Shown here: positions 42,895 through 51,728 of the stretch, piece after piece
How positions within the stretch are numbered: the stretch's first letter is position 1
Layout: the number at the start of each line of letters is the position of its first letter
Source of the DNA: an uncultured Prevotella sp.
Lineage (GTDB): Bacteria > Bacteroidota > Bacteroidia > Bacteroidales > Bacteroidaceae
DNA length: 64,000 nucleotides
Reading direction: 5' to 3'
Assembly (NCBI GenBank): GCA_900317685.1
Contig: ONHQ01000004.1
Coordinates: 35,177 to 99,176 of the forward strand
Made by a program: the position numbers and the translations under genes
Notes under the pieces: model-generated
Told to the model about the DNA's origin: nothing
Database searches by the model: none
What the model saw: the letters and a program-made list of their open reading frames with translations, nothing else

Positions 42895-45591
42895 ATGGAA
42901 TTAGCAAGTAAGTACGACCCGAAAGAAGTAGAGTCGAAGTGGTATGAGTACTGGCTGGACCACAAACTTTTCAGCTCCAAGCCTGACAATCGCGAACCCT
43001 ATACCATCGTCATTCCCCCACCAAACGTGACGGGTGTGCTGCACATGGGTCACATGCTTAACAATACCATTCAGGATATCCTCGTGCGCCGTGCGCGCAT
43101 GGAGGGAAAGAACGCCTGCTGGGTGCCCGGAACCGACCACGCCTCTATCGCCACTGAGGCCAAGGTCGTCGGCAAGCTCGCTGAGCAGGGCATCAAGAAG
43201 ACCGACCTCACGCGCGAACAGTTCCTTGAGCATGCCTGGGACTGGACACGCGAGCATGGCGGCATCATCCTCAAGCAGCTCCGCAAGCTCGGCTGCTCCT
43301 GCGACTGGGACCGCACTGCCTTCACCATGGACGAGACACGCTCCAAAGGCGTCATCAAGGTCTTTGTCGACCTCTATCGCAAGGGCTACATCTATCGTGG
43401 CGTGCGCATGGTCAACTGGGATCCGAAAGCCCAGACCGCACTGTCGGATGAGGAGGTCGTCTACAAGGACGAGCACTCCAAGCTCTACTATCTGAAATAC
43501 TATGTTGCTCCTGAGGACCAGGCGTCTATTGAGCGCAAGGACGAGGGCAACGTCATGCATAAGGACGAGAAAGGCTACTACGCTGTCGTGGCCACCACAC
43601 GTCCTGAGACCATCATGGGCGACTCGGCAATGTGCATCAACCCCGAGGACGTGAAAAACACGTGGCTCAAGGGCAAGCACGTCATCGTGCCCCTGGTGAA
43701 CCGTGTGATTCCCGTCATCGAGGACAGTTACGTCGACATACAGTTCGGTACCGGCTGTCTGAAGGTTACCCCTGCTCACGATGTCAACGACCACATGCTC
43801 GGACTGAAGCACCACTTGGAGACTATCGACATCTTCAACGACAATGGTACCATCTCTGAGGCTGCCGGACTCTATGTCGGTCAGGACCGTATGGATGTGC
43901 GCAAGCAGATTGCCAAGGATCTGACCAATGCCGGACTGATGGAGAAGATCGAGGACTATGACAACAAGGTGGGCTTCTCCGAGCGCACCAATGTGCCTAT
44001 CGAGCCGAAGCTCTCCACCCAGTGGTTCCTGAAGATGCAGCACTTCGCTGACATCGCCCTGCCTCCGGTGATGGACGACGACATTGAGTTCTATCCCAAG
44101 AAATACAAAAACACCTATCGCCACTGGCTGGAGAACATCAAGGACTGGTGTATCTCGCGTCAGCTGTGGTGGGGCCACCGCATCCCGGCTTACTATTTCA
44201 AGACTGCCGACGGCAAGCGTGACTTTGTCGTGGCTGAGACGGCCGAGGAGGCTTTGAAGCTCGCGCAGGAGAAGAACGCGGCTCTGACCGCCGCCGACCT
44301 GGAGCAGGAGAGCGATTGCCTCGACACGTGGTTCTCTTCCTGGTTGTGGCCGATCTCGGTCTTCGATGGCATCAACCATCCCGACAACCCCGATATCAAA
44401 TACTATTACCCGACCTCCGACCTTGTCACCGGTCCGGACATCATCTTCTTCTGGGTGGCCCGCATGATCATGGCCGGTTACGAGTATCGTGGACAGATGC
44501 CGTTCAAGCATGTCTACTTCACCGGTATCGTGCGCGACAAGCTCGGCCGCAAGATGTCGAAGAGCCTCGGCAACTCCCCCGACCCGTTGAAGCTCATCGA
44601 GCAGTACGGTGCCGACGGTGTGCGCATGGGCATGATGCTCTCCGCTCCTGCCGGCAACGACATCCTCTTCGACGAGAGCCTCTGCGAGCAGGGCCGTAAC
44701 TTCAACAACAAGATTTGGAACGCCTTCCGTCTCGTACAGGGCTGGCAGACCGATGACAGTCTGGCTACGCCCGAGGCCAACAAGCAGGCTGTGGCCTGGT
44801 TCACTGCCAAGATGAAAGAGGTCAACGCCATCATGGACGACCAGTTCAAGACCTACCGCATCTCTGAGGCACTGATGACCGTCTACCGTCTGTTCTGGGA
44901 CGAGTTCTCAAGTTGGTATCTCGAGATGGTGAAGCCCGAATATGGCAAGCCCATCGACACTGCCACCTATCAGGCTACGCTCCACTTCTTCGACGATCTG
45001 CTGAAGATGCTGCATCCGTTCATGCCGTTCATCACCGAGGAGCTTTGGCAACATCTCTATGACCGCAAGGATGGTGAGAGCATTATGAAGGCTACGCTCA
45101 ACATCTCTGCTCCCAACGACGACGACAAGAAGCTCTGCGACGAGATGGAGCAGGTCAAGCAGGTGATCTCCGGCGTGCGTACCATTCGCAACCAGAAGAA
45201 CATCGCACCGAAGAAAGCACTGAAGCTCCAGGCTGTGGCCGCCAATCCCTATGCTGCCTACGACGACATCGTGAAGAAGATGGCCAACGTGGAGAGCGTA
45301 GAGACCGTGAGCGACAAGTCTGCTGACGCCAGCGTCTTCATGGTCGGCACTCAGGAGTATGCTGTGCCGGTGGGCGACCTTATCGATGTCAAGGCTGAGA
45401 TCGAGAAGCAGGAGAAAGAACTCCAGCATCTTGAAGGCTTCCTGGCTGGCATTCAGAAGAAACTCGCCAACGAGAACTTCATTGCCCATGCACCAGAGGC
45501 CGTCGTGGCCCGTGAGCGCAAGAAGCAGCAAGACTCCGAGGAGAAGATTGCCGCGCTGAAGGAGTCGCTCAGCCATTTGAAAGCTAAATAA
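42895..45591 (+). CDS. valS: Valyl-tRNA synthetase
   Basis: A class I aminoacyl-tRNA synthetase charging tRNA-Val, 898 residues. The HIGH-type motif is HMGH at 50-53 ([13 protein letters not shown]) and the second signature is [12 protein letters not shown]. The CP1 editing domain lies between them ([11 protein letters not shown]). The anticodon-binding domain and the C-terminal coiled coil ([20 protein letters not shown]) that contacts tRNA complete the protein. All domains are intact. It is transcribed from its own promoter; a hairpin follows. Confidence 0.97.
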   Translation: MELASKYDPKEVESKWYEYWLDHKLFSSKPDNREPYTIVIPPPNVTGVLHMGHMLNNTIQDILVRRARMEGKNACWVPGTDHASIATEAKVVGKLAEQGIKKTDLTREQFLEHAWDWTREHGGIILKQLRKLGCSCDWDRTAFTMDETRSKGVIKVFVDLYRKGYIYRGVRMVNWDPKAQTALSDEEVVYKDEHSKLYYLKYYVAPEDQASIERKDEGNVMHKDEKGYYAVVATTRPETIMGDSAMCINPEDVKNTWLKGKHVIVPLVNRVIPVIEDSYVDIQFGTGCLKVTPAHDVNDHMLGLKHHLETIDIFNDNGTISEAAGLYVGQDRMDVRKQIAKDLTNAGLMEKIEDYDNKVGFSERTNVPIEPKLSTQWFLKMQHFADIALPPVMDDDIEFYPKKYKNTYRHWLENIKDWCISRQLWWGHRIPAYYFKTADGKRDFVVAETAEEALKLAQEKNAALTAADLEQESDCLDTWFSSWLWPISVFDGINHPDNPDIKYYYPTSDLVTGPDIIFFWVARMIMAGYEYRGQMPFKHVYFTGIVRDKLGRKMSKSLGNSPDPLKLIEQYGADGVRMGMMLSAPAGNDILFDESLCEQGRNFNNKIWNAFRLVQGWQTDDSLATPEANKQAVAWFTAKMKEVNAIMDDQFKTYRISEALMTVYRLFWDEFSSWYLEMVKPEYGKPIDTATYQATLHFFDDLLKMLHPFMPFITEELWQHLYDRKDGESIMKATLNISAPNDDDKKLCDEMEQVKQVISGVRTIRNQKNIAPKKALKLQAVAANPYAAYDDIVKKMANVESVETVSDKSADASVFMVGTQEYAVPVGDLIDVKAEIEKQEKELQHLEGFLAGIQKKLANENFIAHAPEAVVARERKKQQDSEEKIAALKESLSHLKAK

Positions 45592-45614
45592 GTAAAGAAT
45601 CTCTTTTTTATATT

Positions 45615-45645
45615 CCCCCACCCTCTTTAGGGCGGGGGAGTCTTT
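45615..45645 (+). terminator. Intrinsic terminator after valS
   Basis: CCCCC-A-CCC and GGG-C-GGGGG arms (45615-45638), with an A/C mismatch and a TCTTTA loop, are followed by AGTCTTTAA. Confidence 0.72.
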
Positions 45646-45657
45646 AATAAATCGTAA

Positions 45658-46905
45658 ATGAAGCACCGTATCTTTCTTTTTTTGTTTGCTTGTGTCAGTA
45701 TGCTCTCTTTGGTGCTGACCTCATGCAGTGACGACAGCGTGGACGTGAACACGATCAACAAGCAGACAATTCTCATCTTTATGCCGTGGTCAGGCTCCCA
45801 GTCGGGTGTGGGACTCTATAACGAGTTGAAGGAGAACCTCGACAGCATTGAGAGTGCCATCGTCGATGAGAAAGGCATGAACGGTCGGGTGCTGGTCTTC
45901 CTCTCCAAGTCATCACAGTCCTCATCGCTCTATGAGATCACCTATGAGAATGGGCAGATTGAGCATCATACGATTAAGGAATATACGGGCAACGAGTATG
46001 ACACGACACAGGGCATGGCAGAGGTGTTTTCTGACGTGCAGCAAAACGCATACGCACTCAACTATGCGCTCATCGTCGGCGGGCATGGTACCGGTTGGAC
46101 CTATAAGAGCGACTGGAGCCGTTCCGCTTCATCGGCTAAACGCTTTTCGCCATCGACAACGGGCACAGGGGCTTATCCCGTCCCTGATGATGCGCTGCCG
46201 ACATTTACCACTACGCGCTTTTTCGGAAGCGCCTCCGATATGAACTATGCTTTCGATATTCCAGACTTGGCGGCGGCTTTGCGGCAGTCCGGCATGAAGG
46301 CACAATACATTCTTTTCGATGATTGCTATATGGCCAACATCGAAGTGGCATACGAGCTGAGAGATGTCACCAACTATCTCATCGCCTCTACCTCTGAGGT
46401 GATGGCGATGGGCATGCCTTATTATTCTTTGTGGAATTACCTGGACAACTCTACTCCCCGGTATGAGTCTATCGTCAATGGCTTCCACTCGTTCTATTCA
46501 AATTATACTGTGCCCTGTGGCGCGCTTTCTGCCATCGATTGCCGAAAAGTGGACCAGCTGGCCACGGTGATGAAGGAAATCAATAAGAATTATACCTTCG
46601 ATGAGTCGCAGCGTGACAGCGTGCAGGTGCTCGACGGCTACAATACTCCTATCTTTTACGACATGGGGAGCTATGTCGACCATCTCTGCAAGAATGCTAA
46701 TCTGAAGAGTGCATTCCATTCCGCGCTTGATGAGGTCGTGAAATACAAAGCCACTACCCCTACCTTGTTCACGGCGCTTTATCGTGGTAATGAGCATCAG
46801 TTTGAGGTAAAGTCCTTCAGTGGCATCACCATCTCTGATCCAAGTCTCAATAGCGTGGCTATCAGAGGACGGGAGAAGACCGCTTGGTGGAAACAGACTC
46901 ATTAG
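45658..46905 (+). CDS. Clostripain-family (C11) cysteine peptidase lipoprotein
   Basis: A 415-residue C11 peptidase. The lipobox LVLTSC places the lipidated cysteine at residue 23. The caspase-like fold has its catalytic histidine in IVGGHGTGW and the cysteine in LFDDCYMAN. Such enzymes cleave after arginine or lysine and are usually surface-located or periplasmic in Bacteroidales. The length is typical and no part is missing. It starts 66 bp after the valS stop. The substrate-binding protein gene follows 45 bp downstream, and a minus-strand copy of the TATATAATAAGG repeat lies between them. Confidence 0.9.
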   Translation: MKHRIFLFLFACVSMLSLVLTSCSDDSVDVNTINKQTILIFMPWSGSQSGVGLYNELKENLDSIESAIVDEKGMNGRVLVFLSKSSQSSSLYEITYENGQIEHHTIKEYTGNEYDTTQGMAEVFSDVQQNAYALNYALIVGGHGTGWTYKSDWSRSASSAKRFSPSTTGTGAYPVPDDALPTFTTTRFFGSASDMNYAFDIPDLAAALRQSGMKAQYILFDDCYMANIEVAYELRDVTNYLIASTSEVMAMGMPYYSLWNYLDNSTPRYESIVNGFHSFYSNYTVPCGALSAIDCRKVDQLATVMKEINKNYTFDESQRDSVQVLDGYNTPIFYDMGSYVDHLCKNANLKSAFHSALDEVVKYKATTPTLFTALYRGNEHQFEVKSFSGITISDPSLNSVAIRGREKTAWWKQTH

Positions 46906-46913
46906 TCGGCTTA

Positions 46914-46930
46914 CACCTTATTATATATAG
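46914..46930 (-). repeat. Single minus-strand copy of the TATATAATAAGG repeat
   Basis: Read on the minus strand it gives CTATATATAATAAGGTGT, identical over 17 bases to the copies that start near 4766 and 8398. It lies in the 45-bp gap before the B12-type binding protein gene. Confidence 0.7.
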
Positions 46931-46950
46931 GGAACATAGAGAATCAACAC

Positions 46951-48060
46951 ATGACGAAATTTCTGAAAGGTTATCTCTTTATATTCATCGGCATCTGTTT
47001 GCTGAGCAGTTGCTCTTACCGTCGGGCTAATGATGTCAAGGGCAAGAACGGGCTGCGATATGCTTCATTCTTAAGGATGGATGATCAGGGCGACGGGACT
47101 TCCGTCACCGTGATGGACCCTTGGCAGCAAGGTAAGGTCTTGCAGCAGTGGCTGTTGCTCAAGGCTGGCAGCAAGGAGAAAGCCCATGGTACCTTGCGTC
47201 CGCTTCGTCGTGTGGTCGTGTTCACGACATCGCATTGTCAGTTGCTGGAATACCTTCATCTGCAAGACCGCATCGTCGGCGTATGCGACTTGCAATATAT
47301 CCTCATCCCCGACATACAGCGTCGGGTAAAAGCGGGCAAAATCGTGGACTGCGGAAACTCTATGTCGCCTGATGTAGAGAAGATCATCGCCTTGCATCCC
47401 GATGCCATCATCATCAGTCCCTATGAGGGCAACACCGCGATCACCCAATTGTCGCGGCTGGGTATCCCCATCATTCAGGCTGCCGACTATATGGAGACGT
47501 CGGCATTGGGACGTGCGGAATGGATGCGCTACTACGGTCGGCTGTTTGACTGTGGAGCGCGTGCCGACTCGCTGTTCCATGTGGTGGACAGCACTTATCA
47601 GAGTCTGAAAAGCTATGCGGCCCGTTTGCCATTGGGCAAAAGCATCCTCACCGAGCGGATGACGGGCAACGTATGGTATATGCCAGGAGGAAAAAGTACG
47701 GTAGCGGCTATCATCCATGATGCCCACGGGCGCTATGCCTTTGCTGATGACCGGCATAGTGGCAGTCTGCCTTTGTCGCTGGAGCAGGTCATTGCCAAGG
47801 CGGGGCAGAGCGATGTGTGGGCACTGAAATACAACGGCCCACAGCCATTGACCAAGAAAACTCTGCTGCAGGAATGCAAGGGCTACGGCGTGCTGAAAGC
47901 CATGAAAACCGGACAAATCTATGTGTGCGACTGCTCGGTGGTGCCTTACTTCGAGGAAGTGAGCTGGCGCCCGGACTGGCAGTTGCGCGAGTTCATCCAG
48001 CTGTTGCACCCTCAGGCAAAGTTAGGCAAACTGAGATATTATAGAAAGGAGAACAACTAA
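46951..48060 (+). CDS. ABC transporter substrate-binding lipoprotein (BtuF/FepB type)
   Basis: A 369-residue binding protein for a cobalamin- or iron-siderophore-type importer. The lipobox LLSSC gives Cys21 as the anchor. The fold of two lobes joined by a long helix is indicated by LRPLRRVVVFTTSH, VGVCDLQYILIP, ALHPDAIIISPYEG and WALKYNGPQP. The permease gene starts 5 bases after its stop codon. The corrinoid adenosyltransferase two genes later favours vitamin B12 as the ligand; this is inference. No ATPase gene is present in the window. Confidence 0.85.
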   Translation: MTKFLKGYLFIFIGICLLSSCSYRRANDVKGKNGLRYASFLRMDDQGDGTSVTVMDPWQQGKVLQQWLLLKAGSKEKAHGTLRPLRRVVVFTTSHCQLLEYLHLQDRIVGVCDLQYILIPDIQRRVKAGKIVDCGNSMSPDVEKIIALHPDAIIISPYEGNTAITQLSRLGIPIIQAADYMETSALGRAEWMRYYGRLFDCGARADSLFHVVDSTYQSLKSYAARLPLGKSILTERMTGNVWYMPGGKSTVAAIIHDAHGRYAFADDRHSGSLPLSLEQVIAKAGQSDVWALKYNGPQPLTKKTLLQECKGYGVLKAMKTGQIYVCDCSVVPYFEEVSWRPDWQLREFIQLLHPQAKLGKLRYYRKENN

Positions 48061-48065
48061 AATCC

Positions 48066-49073
48066 ATGAGTCAAAGGAGATGGGGGGTAAGCATCGCAGT
48101 GTCGTCCACTGCCATTGTGGTGTTTTTCGCATTGAGTCTGTTGCATGGTAGCGTGGATATTCCGGCGCGTGATGTGGCCGGCATACTGCTGGGCGAGCCA
48201 TCACCGATGAGCGCATGGGAGTATATCGTCGTGCAGACACGTCTGCCACAGGCCATCACTGCATTGTTGGCCGGCTGTGCGCTTGCTGTCAGTGGTTTGT
48301 TGCTTCAGACGGTGTTCCACAATCCTTTGGCCGCACCGGATGTCTTCGGTGTCTCGAGTGGGGCAAGTCTTGCAGTGGCTCTCGTCACGCTAAGCCCGGT
48401 GACTATGTTGCCTTCTATGCTGAGTGCGCTGTCATCGGTTGCTGCTGCCTTTGCGGGCGCTATGGCGGTGACGGCTCTGATTTGGGCCGCGAGTCGCATG
48501 GTACGCAACAGTGTGATGGTGATCATCTTAGGCATGATGGTGGGCTATGTCGCTTCAAGTGCGATCACGTTGCTCAACTTCTTTGCCTCAGAGCAGGGTG
48601 TGAAGGTCTTCTCGGTGTGGGGAATGGGTAGCTTTGGTGGTGTCTCGATGGACGCGATGCCGCTGTTTGCCGGTCTGACCATCGTTGCCATCGTCATGTC
48701 GCTGTTGTTTGCCAAACCGCTCAATGCACTGCTCATGGGTGAGGGCTATGCCACGAACCTCGGCGTGAAAGTCCAGCACATGCGTGACCTGCTGTTGCTG
48801 CTCACCGGTTTGCTCACCGCTGTGGTGACAGCCTACTGCGGTCCGATCGCTTTTCTTGCTTTGGCGGTACCGCATATTGCACGCTTGATGATAGGCACGA
48901 GCGACCATCGGCGACTGTTGCCGGTGACGATATTGTGTGGCGGTGCCATCGCCTTGCTCTGCAACATCTTCACCACGATGCCGGGAAGTGGTGAGGTGTT
49001 GCCCCTCAATGCCATCACGCCACTCATCGGCGCGCCGGTGATCGTGTATGTCGTCTTGGGCAAGCGGCATTAA
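48066..49073 (+). CDS. ABC transporter permease, FecCD/BtuC family
   Basis: A 335-residue inner-membrane permease with about ten hydrophobic segments. Family signatures are VQTRLPQAITALLAGCALAV, GLLLQTVFHNPLAAPDVFGV split across two blocks, and the cytoplasmic coupling region before CGPIAFLALAVPHIARL. BtuC-type permeases act as homodimers with two ATPases and one binding protein. It follows the binding-protein gene with a 5-bp gap, so the two are co-transcribed. Confidence 0.93.
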   Translation: MSQRRWGVSIAVSSTAIVVFFALSLLHGSVDIPARDVAGILLGEPSPMSAWEYIVVQTRLPQAITALLAGCALAVSGLLLQTVFHNPLAAPDVFGVSSGASLAVALVTLSPVTMLPSMLSALSSVAAAFAGAMAVTALIWAASRMVRNSVMVIILGMMVGYVASSAITLLNFFASEQGVKVFSVWGMGSFGGVSMDAMPLFAGLTIVAIVMSLLFAKPLNALLMGEGYATNLGVKVQHMRDLLLLLTGLLTAVVTAYCGPIAFLALAVPHIARLMIGTSDHRRLLPVTILCGGAIALLCNIFTTMPGSGEVLPLNAITPLIGAPVIVYVVLGKRH

Positions 49074-49115
49074 GTAAACTATTATTTGATTTTTAACCTG
49101 CTAATACTGAGTTAT

Positions 49116-49613
49116 ATGATTATCACAACCAAGACGGGAGACCACGGCACGACATCGCTCTACACCGGAGATCGGGTGGAGAAAGACGACATGAGGATCG
49201 AACTCAACGGAGAGATGGACGAGCTCAACGCTCTCCTTGGACTCTGCAAGGCACAAAGCGGACAGCAAGAACCTTTTGAGACAGTGCAGCGTCAGCTCAC
49301 TGACGTGATGACGATCGTGGCCAGCAATGGCAAGGCGGAGGAGGATACTTTGCTGGCGTTGCAGCAATCCATCGACAAGATGGAAGCACATATCGCTGAG
49401 GTGGGGCGTCACCGCCATTTCACTTTTCTGCTTCCGGGAAGGAGTGTTGCCGACGCTACCCTGCATCTTGCGCGGGCTAAGGCCCGGACCTGCGAGCGCC
49501 GCTTTGTGACGCTGAGCCGTCAGATGAGTTTCCCCGAGGTGATTCGTATCTATCTCAACCGCCTCTCAGATTATCTGTTCAGTCTGATCTTGGAAGATGT
49601 GAAAGCGGAATAA
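49116..49613 (+). CDS. Corrinoid adenosyltransferase (PduO/CobO-like ATR)
   Basis: Transfers the adenosyl group of ATP to cob(I)alamin, making coenzyme B12, 165 residues. The PduO-type signature is clear: TKTGDHGTTSLYTGDRV at the N-terminus (ATP-binding), LPGRSVADATLHLARAKAR with the arginines, and YLNRLSDYLFSLI near the end. The open frame starts at 49086, but ATG 49116 gives the canonical MIITTKTGD. It follows the permease gene by 42 bp on the same strand, joining uptake and activation of the cofactor in one unit. Confidence 0.93.
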   Translation: MIITTKTGDHGTTSLYTGDRVEKDDMRIELNGEMDELNALLGLCKAQSGQQEPFETVQRQLTDVMTIVASNGKAEEDTLLALQQSIDKMEAHIAEVGRHRHFTFLLPGRSVADATLHLARAKARTCERRFVTLSRQMSFPEVIRIYLNRLSDYLFSLILEDVKAE

Positions 49614-49656
49614 CAGAAAAGTGATGAAAACAGGAAAAGTTTACTATAGCCGTCGT

Positions 49657-50847
49657 TTACTCTTCCAGTGAATTCAGAGAATCATAGTATAGGGTTAGCC
49701 CTTTTACAGTCAGAAGATATTTCTGTCGTGGATGTCGTGGCGAATTGGGATACAGCAAGCGGACATAGCCGTTTTCGATTGCCGGATTCAGATAATTATC
49801 CATGAAGTTCTCCCGATTCTTCAACTCTGCTGCTGACATCATCTCCTTCACTGACAGTTGGCTGTCACCAATAGCCATTATCAGACTCATTATATTTGGG
49901 TCGCCGGTGTGGAGCAAGTCTTCAACTTGTCGGGTACTTGTCGGGTACTTGTCGGGTACTTGTCGGGTACTTGTCGGGTCTGACAAGTTCGGCTGGTTCT
50001 TCCACTCCTCACTTGCACTGACATGAAGGTATCTGTTGCGAAGATCCCATTTGTCGCCTAATATCAAGTTGCGGAAGAACCTCTCAAGATACACAGGTGT
50101 ATAGTCTATACCCAGTCGGGCATTCTTGTAGTTTGCTCTGACGAGTGCATTTCTGAAATACCACGAATGAAGGGCAAACATGTCGTTGTTCACCTCAAAG
50201 CCAATGGAGCGGAGATAGAGTATCGTAAATACAGCCGTTGTTCTTGTATTTCCCTCGCAGAATGGGTGAATCTGCCACAGTCCTGACACAAACTTGCTGA
50301 TATGCCCAATCATAGCATCCGGAGAGATACCTCTGTAGCTGAATTGACGTTCTTGTTCTATGTCATAATCAATGGCACGGCGCAGATCTTCCCAGTTCAG
50401 ATAATTCACCGTATCACCGTTCAGCACCCATTCCCGCTTTGTTATGTCATAATCTCTTAGCCTGCCAGCATGCTTGAACACACCTTCGAAAACTCTGCGA
50501 TGAATGGAGATAAAGCCACCTGTGGTGAAGTCGAGCGACTGTGAGGAAAGTATCTTGGTGATGTTGGCAGAAACCTTGTCGGCCTCCTGCTTCTCATCAT
50601 CGTCAGGCTCACGTTGTGTCTTCGACTGATAGTAGCTCTTGATGAGCTGACGAGCCTCGTCAATGTCTATTTCTCCTTCAATATGCTTGCGTGCTGTCTG
50701 CTTTAGATAATCAGAAGTCTGCAAGCCATCGACGGCCTGCAAGCCTATGGCTGTCTGCCAGATGCTTGCTTTTTCTTTCTTGTTCGGCTCACCTTGACGG
50801 ATGTATTCGTCGAAGTCGAGGGGATGATGTGTATCTTGCTGGGTCAT
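49657..50847 (-). CDS. Fic-domain protein with an 11-bp repeat in its coding sequence
   Basis: A 396-residue AMPylator-type enzyme. The Fic motif HPFCEGNTRT is complete at 194-203. An N-terminal helix with KHIEGEID (about 54-61) resembles the inhibitory S/T-x-x-x-E-G helix but is not an exact match. A winged-helix-like domain follows near the C-terminus. At residues about 290-309 the peptide runs P-T-S-T-R-Q-V twice, encoded by five copies of an 11-bp unit. A change of one unit would shift the frame. The start ATG 50847 is preferred over the 24-residue upstream extension. The target is unknown. Confidence 0.9.
   Translation of the reverse strand: MTQQDTHHPLDFDEYIRQGEPNKKEKASIWQTAIGLQAVDGLQTSDYLKQTARKHIEGEIDIDEARQLIKSYYQSKTQREPDDDEKQEADKVSANITKILSSQSLDFTTGGFISIHRRVFEGVFKHAGRLRDYDITKREWVLNGDTVNYLNWEDLRRAIDYDIEQERQFSYRGISPDAMIGHISKFVSGLWQIHPFCEGNTRTTAVFTILYLRSIGFEVNNDMFALHSWYFRNALVRANYKNARLGIDYTPVYLERFFRNLILGDKWDLRNRYLHVSASEEWKNQPNLSDPTSTRQVPDKYPTSTRQVEDLLHTGDPNIMSLIMAIGDSQLSVKEMMSAAELKNRENFMDNYLNPAIENGYVRLLYPNSPRHPRQKYLLTVKGLTLYYDSLNSLEE
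49925..49979. repeat. Five perfect 11-bp tandem repeats in the Fic gene
   Basis: ACTTGTCGGGT is repeated exactly five times at 49925, 49936, 49947, 49958 and 49969. Because 11 is not a multiple of three, gain or loss of one unit changes the reading frame after Fic residue about 290. Confidence 0.95.
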
Positions 50848-51345
50848 AATTAACGTATTCACTTTATATCTTTTGGGATATTTAGTTACTTGTCTTTTTA
50901 TAAGGCAGAGTCTTCCCACAGGATCTTATCTGAACCACAAATTTAAACATAAAAATCGATACTATGAAATAATGAACGCGAAAACTTACTACGGAAGTCT
51001 TTATTATGAAACGGGCAAAGTCCCAAAGACATATATTGGCTGCTGTAACTGCTCACCGAAAGATTTCTGTGTCTATTTTATCTCAAGAATTTGAGAATAA
51101 GAGAATTCTTCAATCGACAGGAATTCAAAAGAATTATTAGAATGAAAGCAGCTTTGCTGCTCATATTCTCCAATTCTTATCAATTCACAACGGTGTGCAA
51201 GTTATTCTCTAATTCTCAAATTCTTGATAAAAAGAAAATAGCAAATGGAAGGCTTCAACTTCTTTCATTGAACTGTTGTTAGCTGCCCTGCTGCTATTAA
51301 AAAATCCTAAATACACAATAAGATGTTGGGGTTTATTGCTTAAAA
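50848..51345. other. Noncoding region with inverted and dispersed repeats
   Basis: About 500 bp between the Fic gene and the next promoter contain no convincing gene. A 40-codon frame at 50971 has no support. An imperfect inverted repeat pairs the TCTCAAGAATTTGAGAATAA region near 51,080 with the TTATTCTCTAATTCTCAAAT region near 51,203. The sequence ATTCTCAAATTCTTGATAAA at 51212-51231 is repeated exactly at 54901-54920. Confidence 0.7.
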
Positions 51346-51349
51346 GGTT

Positions 51350-51357
51350 TATCTTTG
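51350..51357 (+). promoter_or_regulatory. Promoter -7 element, small sorting-domain-like protein
   Basis: TATCTTTG, 23 bases upstream of ATG 51380. A TTG at 51326-51328 could be the -33 element. Confidence 0.65.
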
Positions 51358-51379
51358 CAATAAAAGAAAATATACGCGT

Positions 51380-51700
51380 ATGAAAAGATATCTACTTGTC
51401 TCATGTATGGTCCTATCTGCTCTCTTAGGTGGAGCAAACCCAAGTTGGGCCATCTCTACCGTTCCTGACATGGACAGGGTGGAGAACGACATCCAGGCTA
51501 TCAGCATTTCGGTTGTCGGTGAGTCGGTGCTGCGCGTGACAGGTGCGGCAGGGCAGACTTTGTCCATCTATAAGGTGACGGGTGTGAAAGTGATGAACAT
51601 CCGGGTCGACGGGTCGGACAAGAGCTATCATCTCAACTTGCCACAAGGTTGCTACATTGTGAAGGTTGGGAACGTAGTGAGAAAGATTGCCCTCAGATAA
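51380..51700 (+). CDS. Small exported protein resembling a C-terminal sorting domain
   Basis: A 106-residue exported protein with a signal peptide (MKRYLLVSCMVLSALLGGANPSWA). The mature part is one beta-sandwich-like domain (LRVTGAAGQTLSIYKVTGVKV split into strands, then LPQGCYIVKVGNVVRKIALR). This is the pattern of the Por-secretion/type IX C-terminal sorting domain, here standing alone rather than attached to a cargo. It may be a remnant or a small surface protein. The L,D-transpeptidase gene follows 28 bp downstream, so they may be co-transcribed. Confidence 0.7.
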   Translation: MKRYLLVSCMVLSALLGGANPSWAISTVPDMDRVENDIQAISISVVGESVLRVTGAAGQTLSIYKVTGVKVMNIRVDGSDKSYHLNLPQGCYIVKVGNVVRKIALR

Positions 51701-51728
51701 TTCTTTTTGAGAGAGGGAATAATGACAG

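Noticed and set aside
42901-44511. Long minus-strand open frame (536 codons) inside valS
   Set aside because: It is antisense to a complete valyl-tRNA synthetase with all motifs; the frame is open because of codon composition, and its product matches nothing.
46906-46950. Cobalamin riboswitch before the B12-type uptake genes
   Set aside because: The gap is 45 bp, too short for the riboswitch, and holds a dispersed repeat.
50971-51093. 40-codon frame in the gap after the Fic gene
   Set aside because: No promoter, no recognisable sequence, and it runs into repeat DNA.
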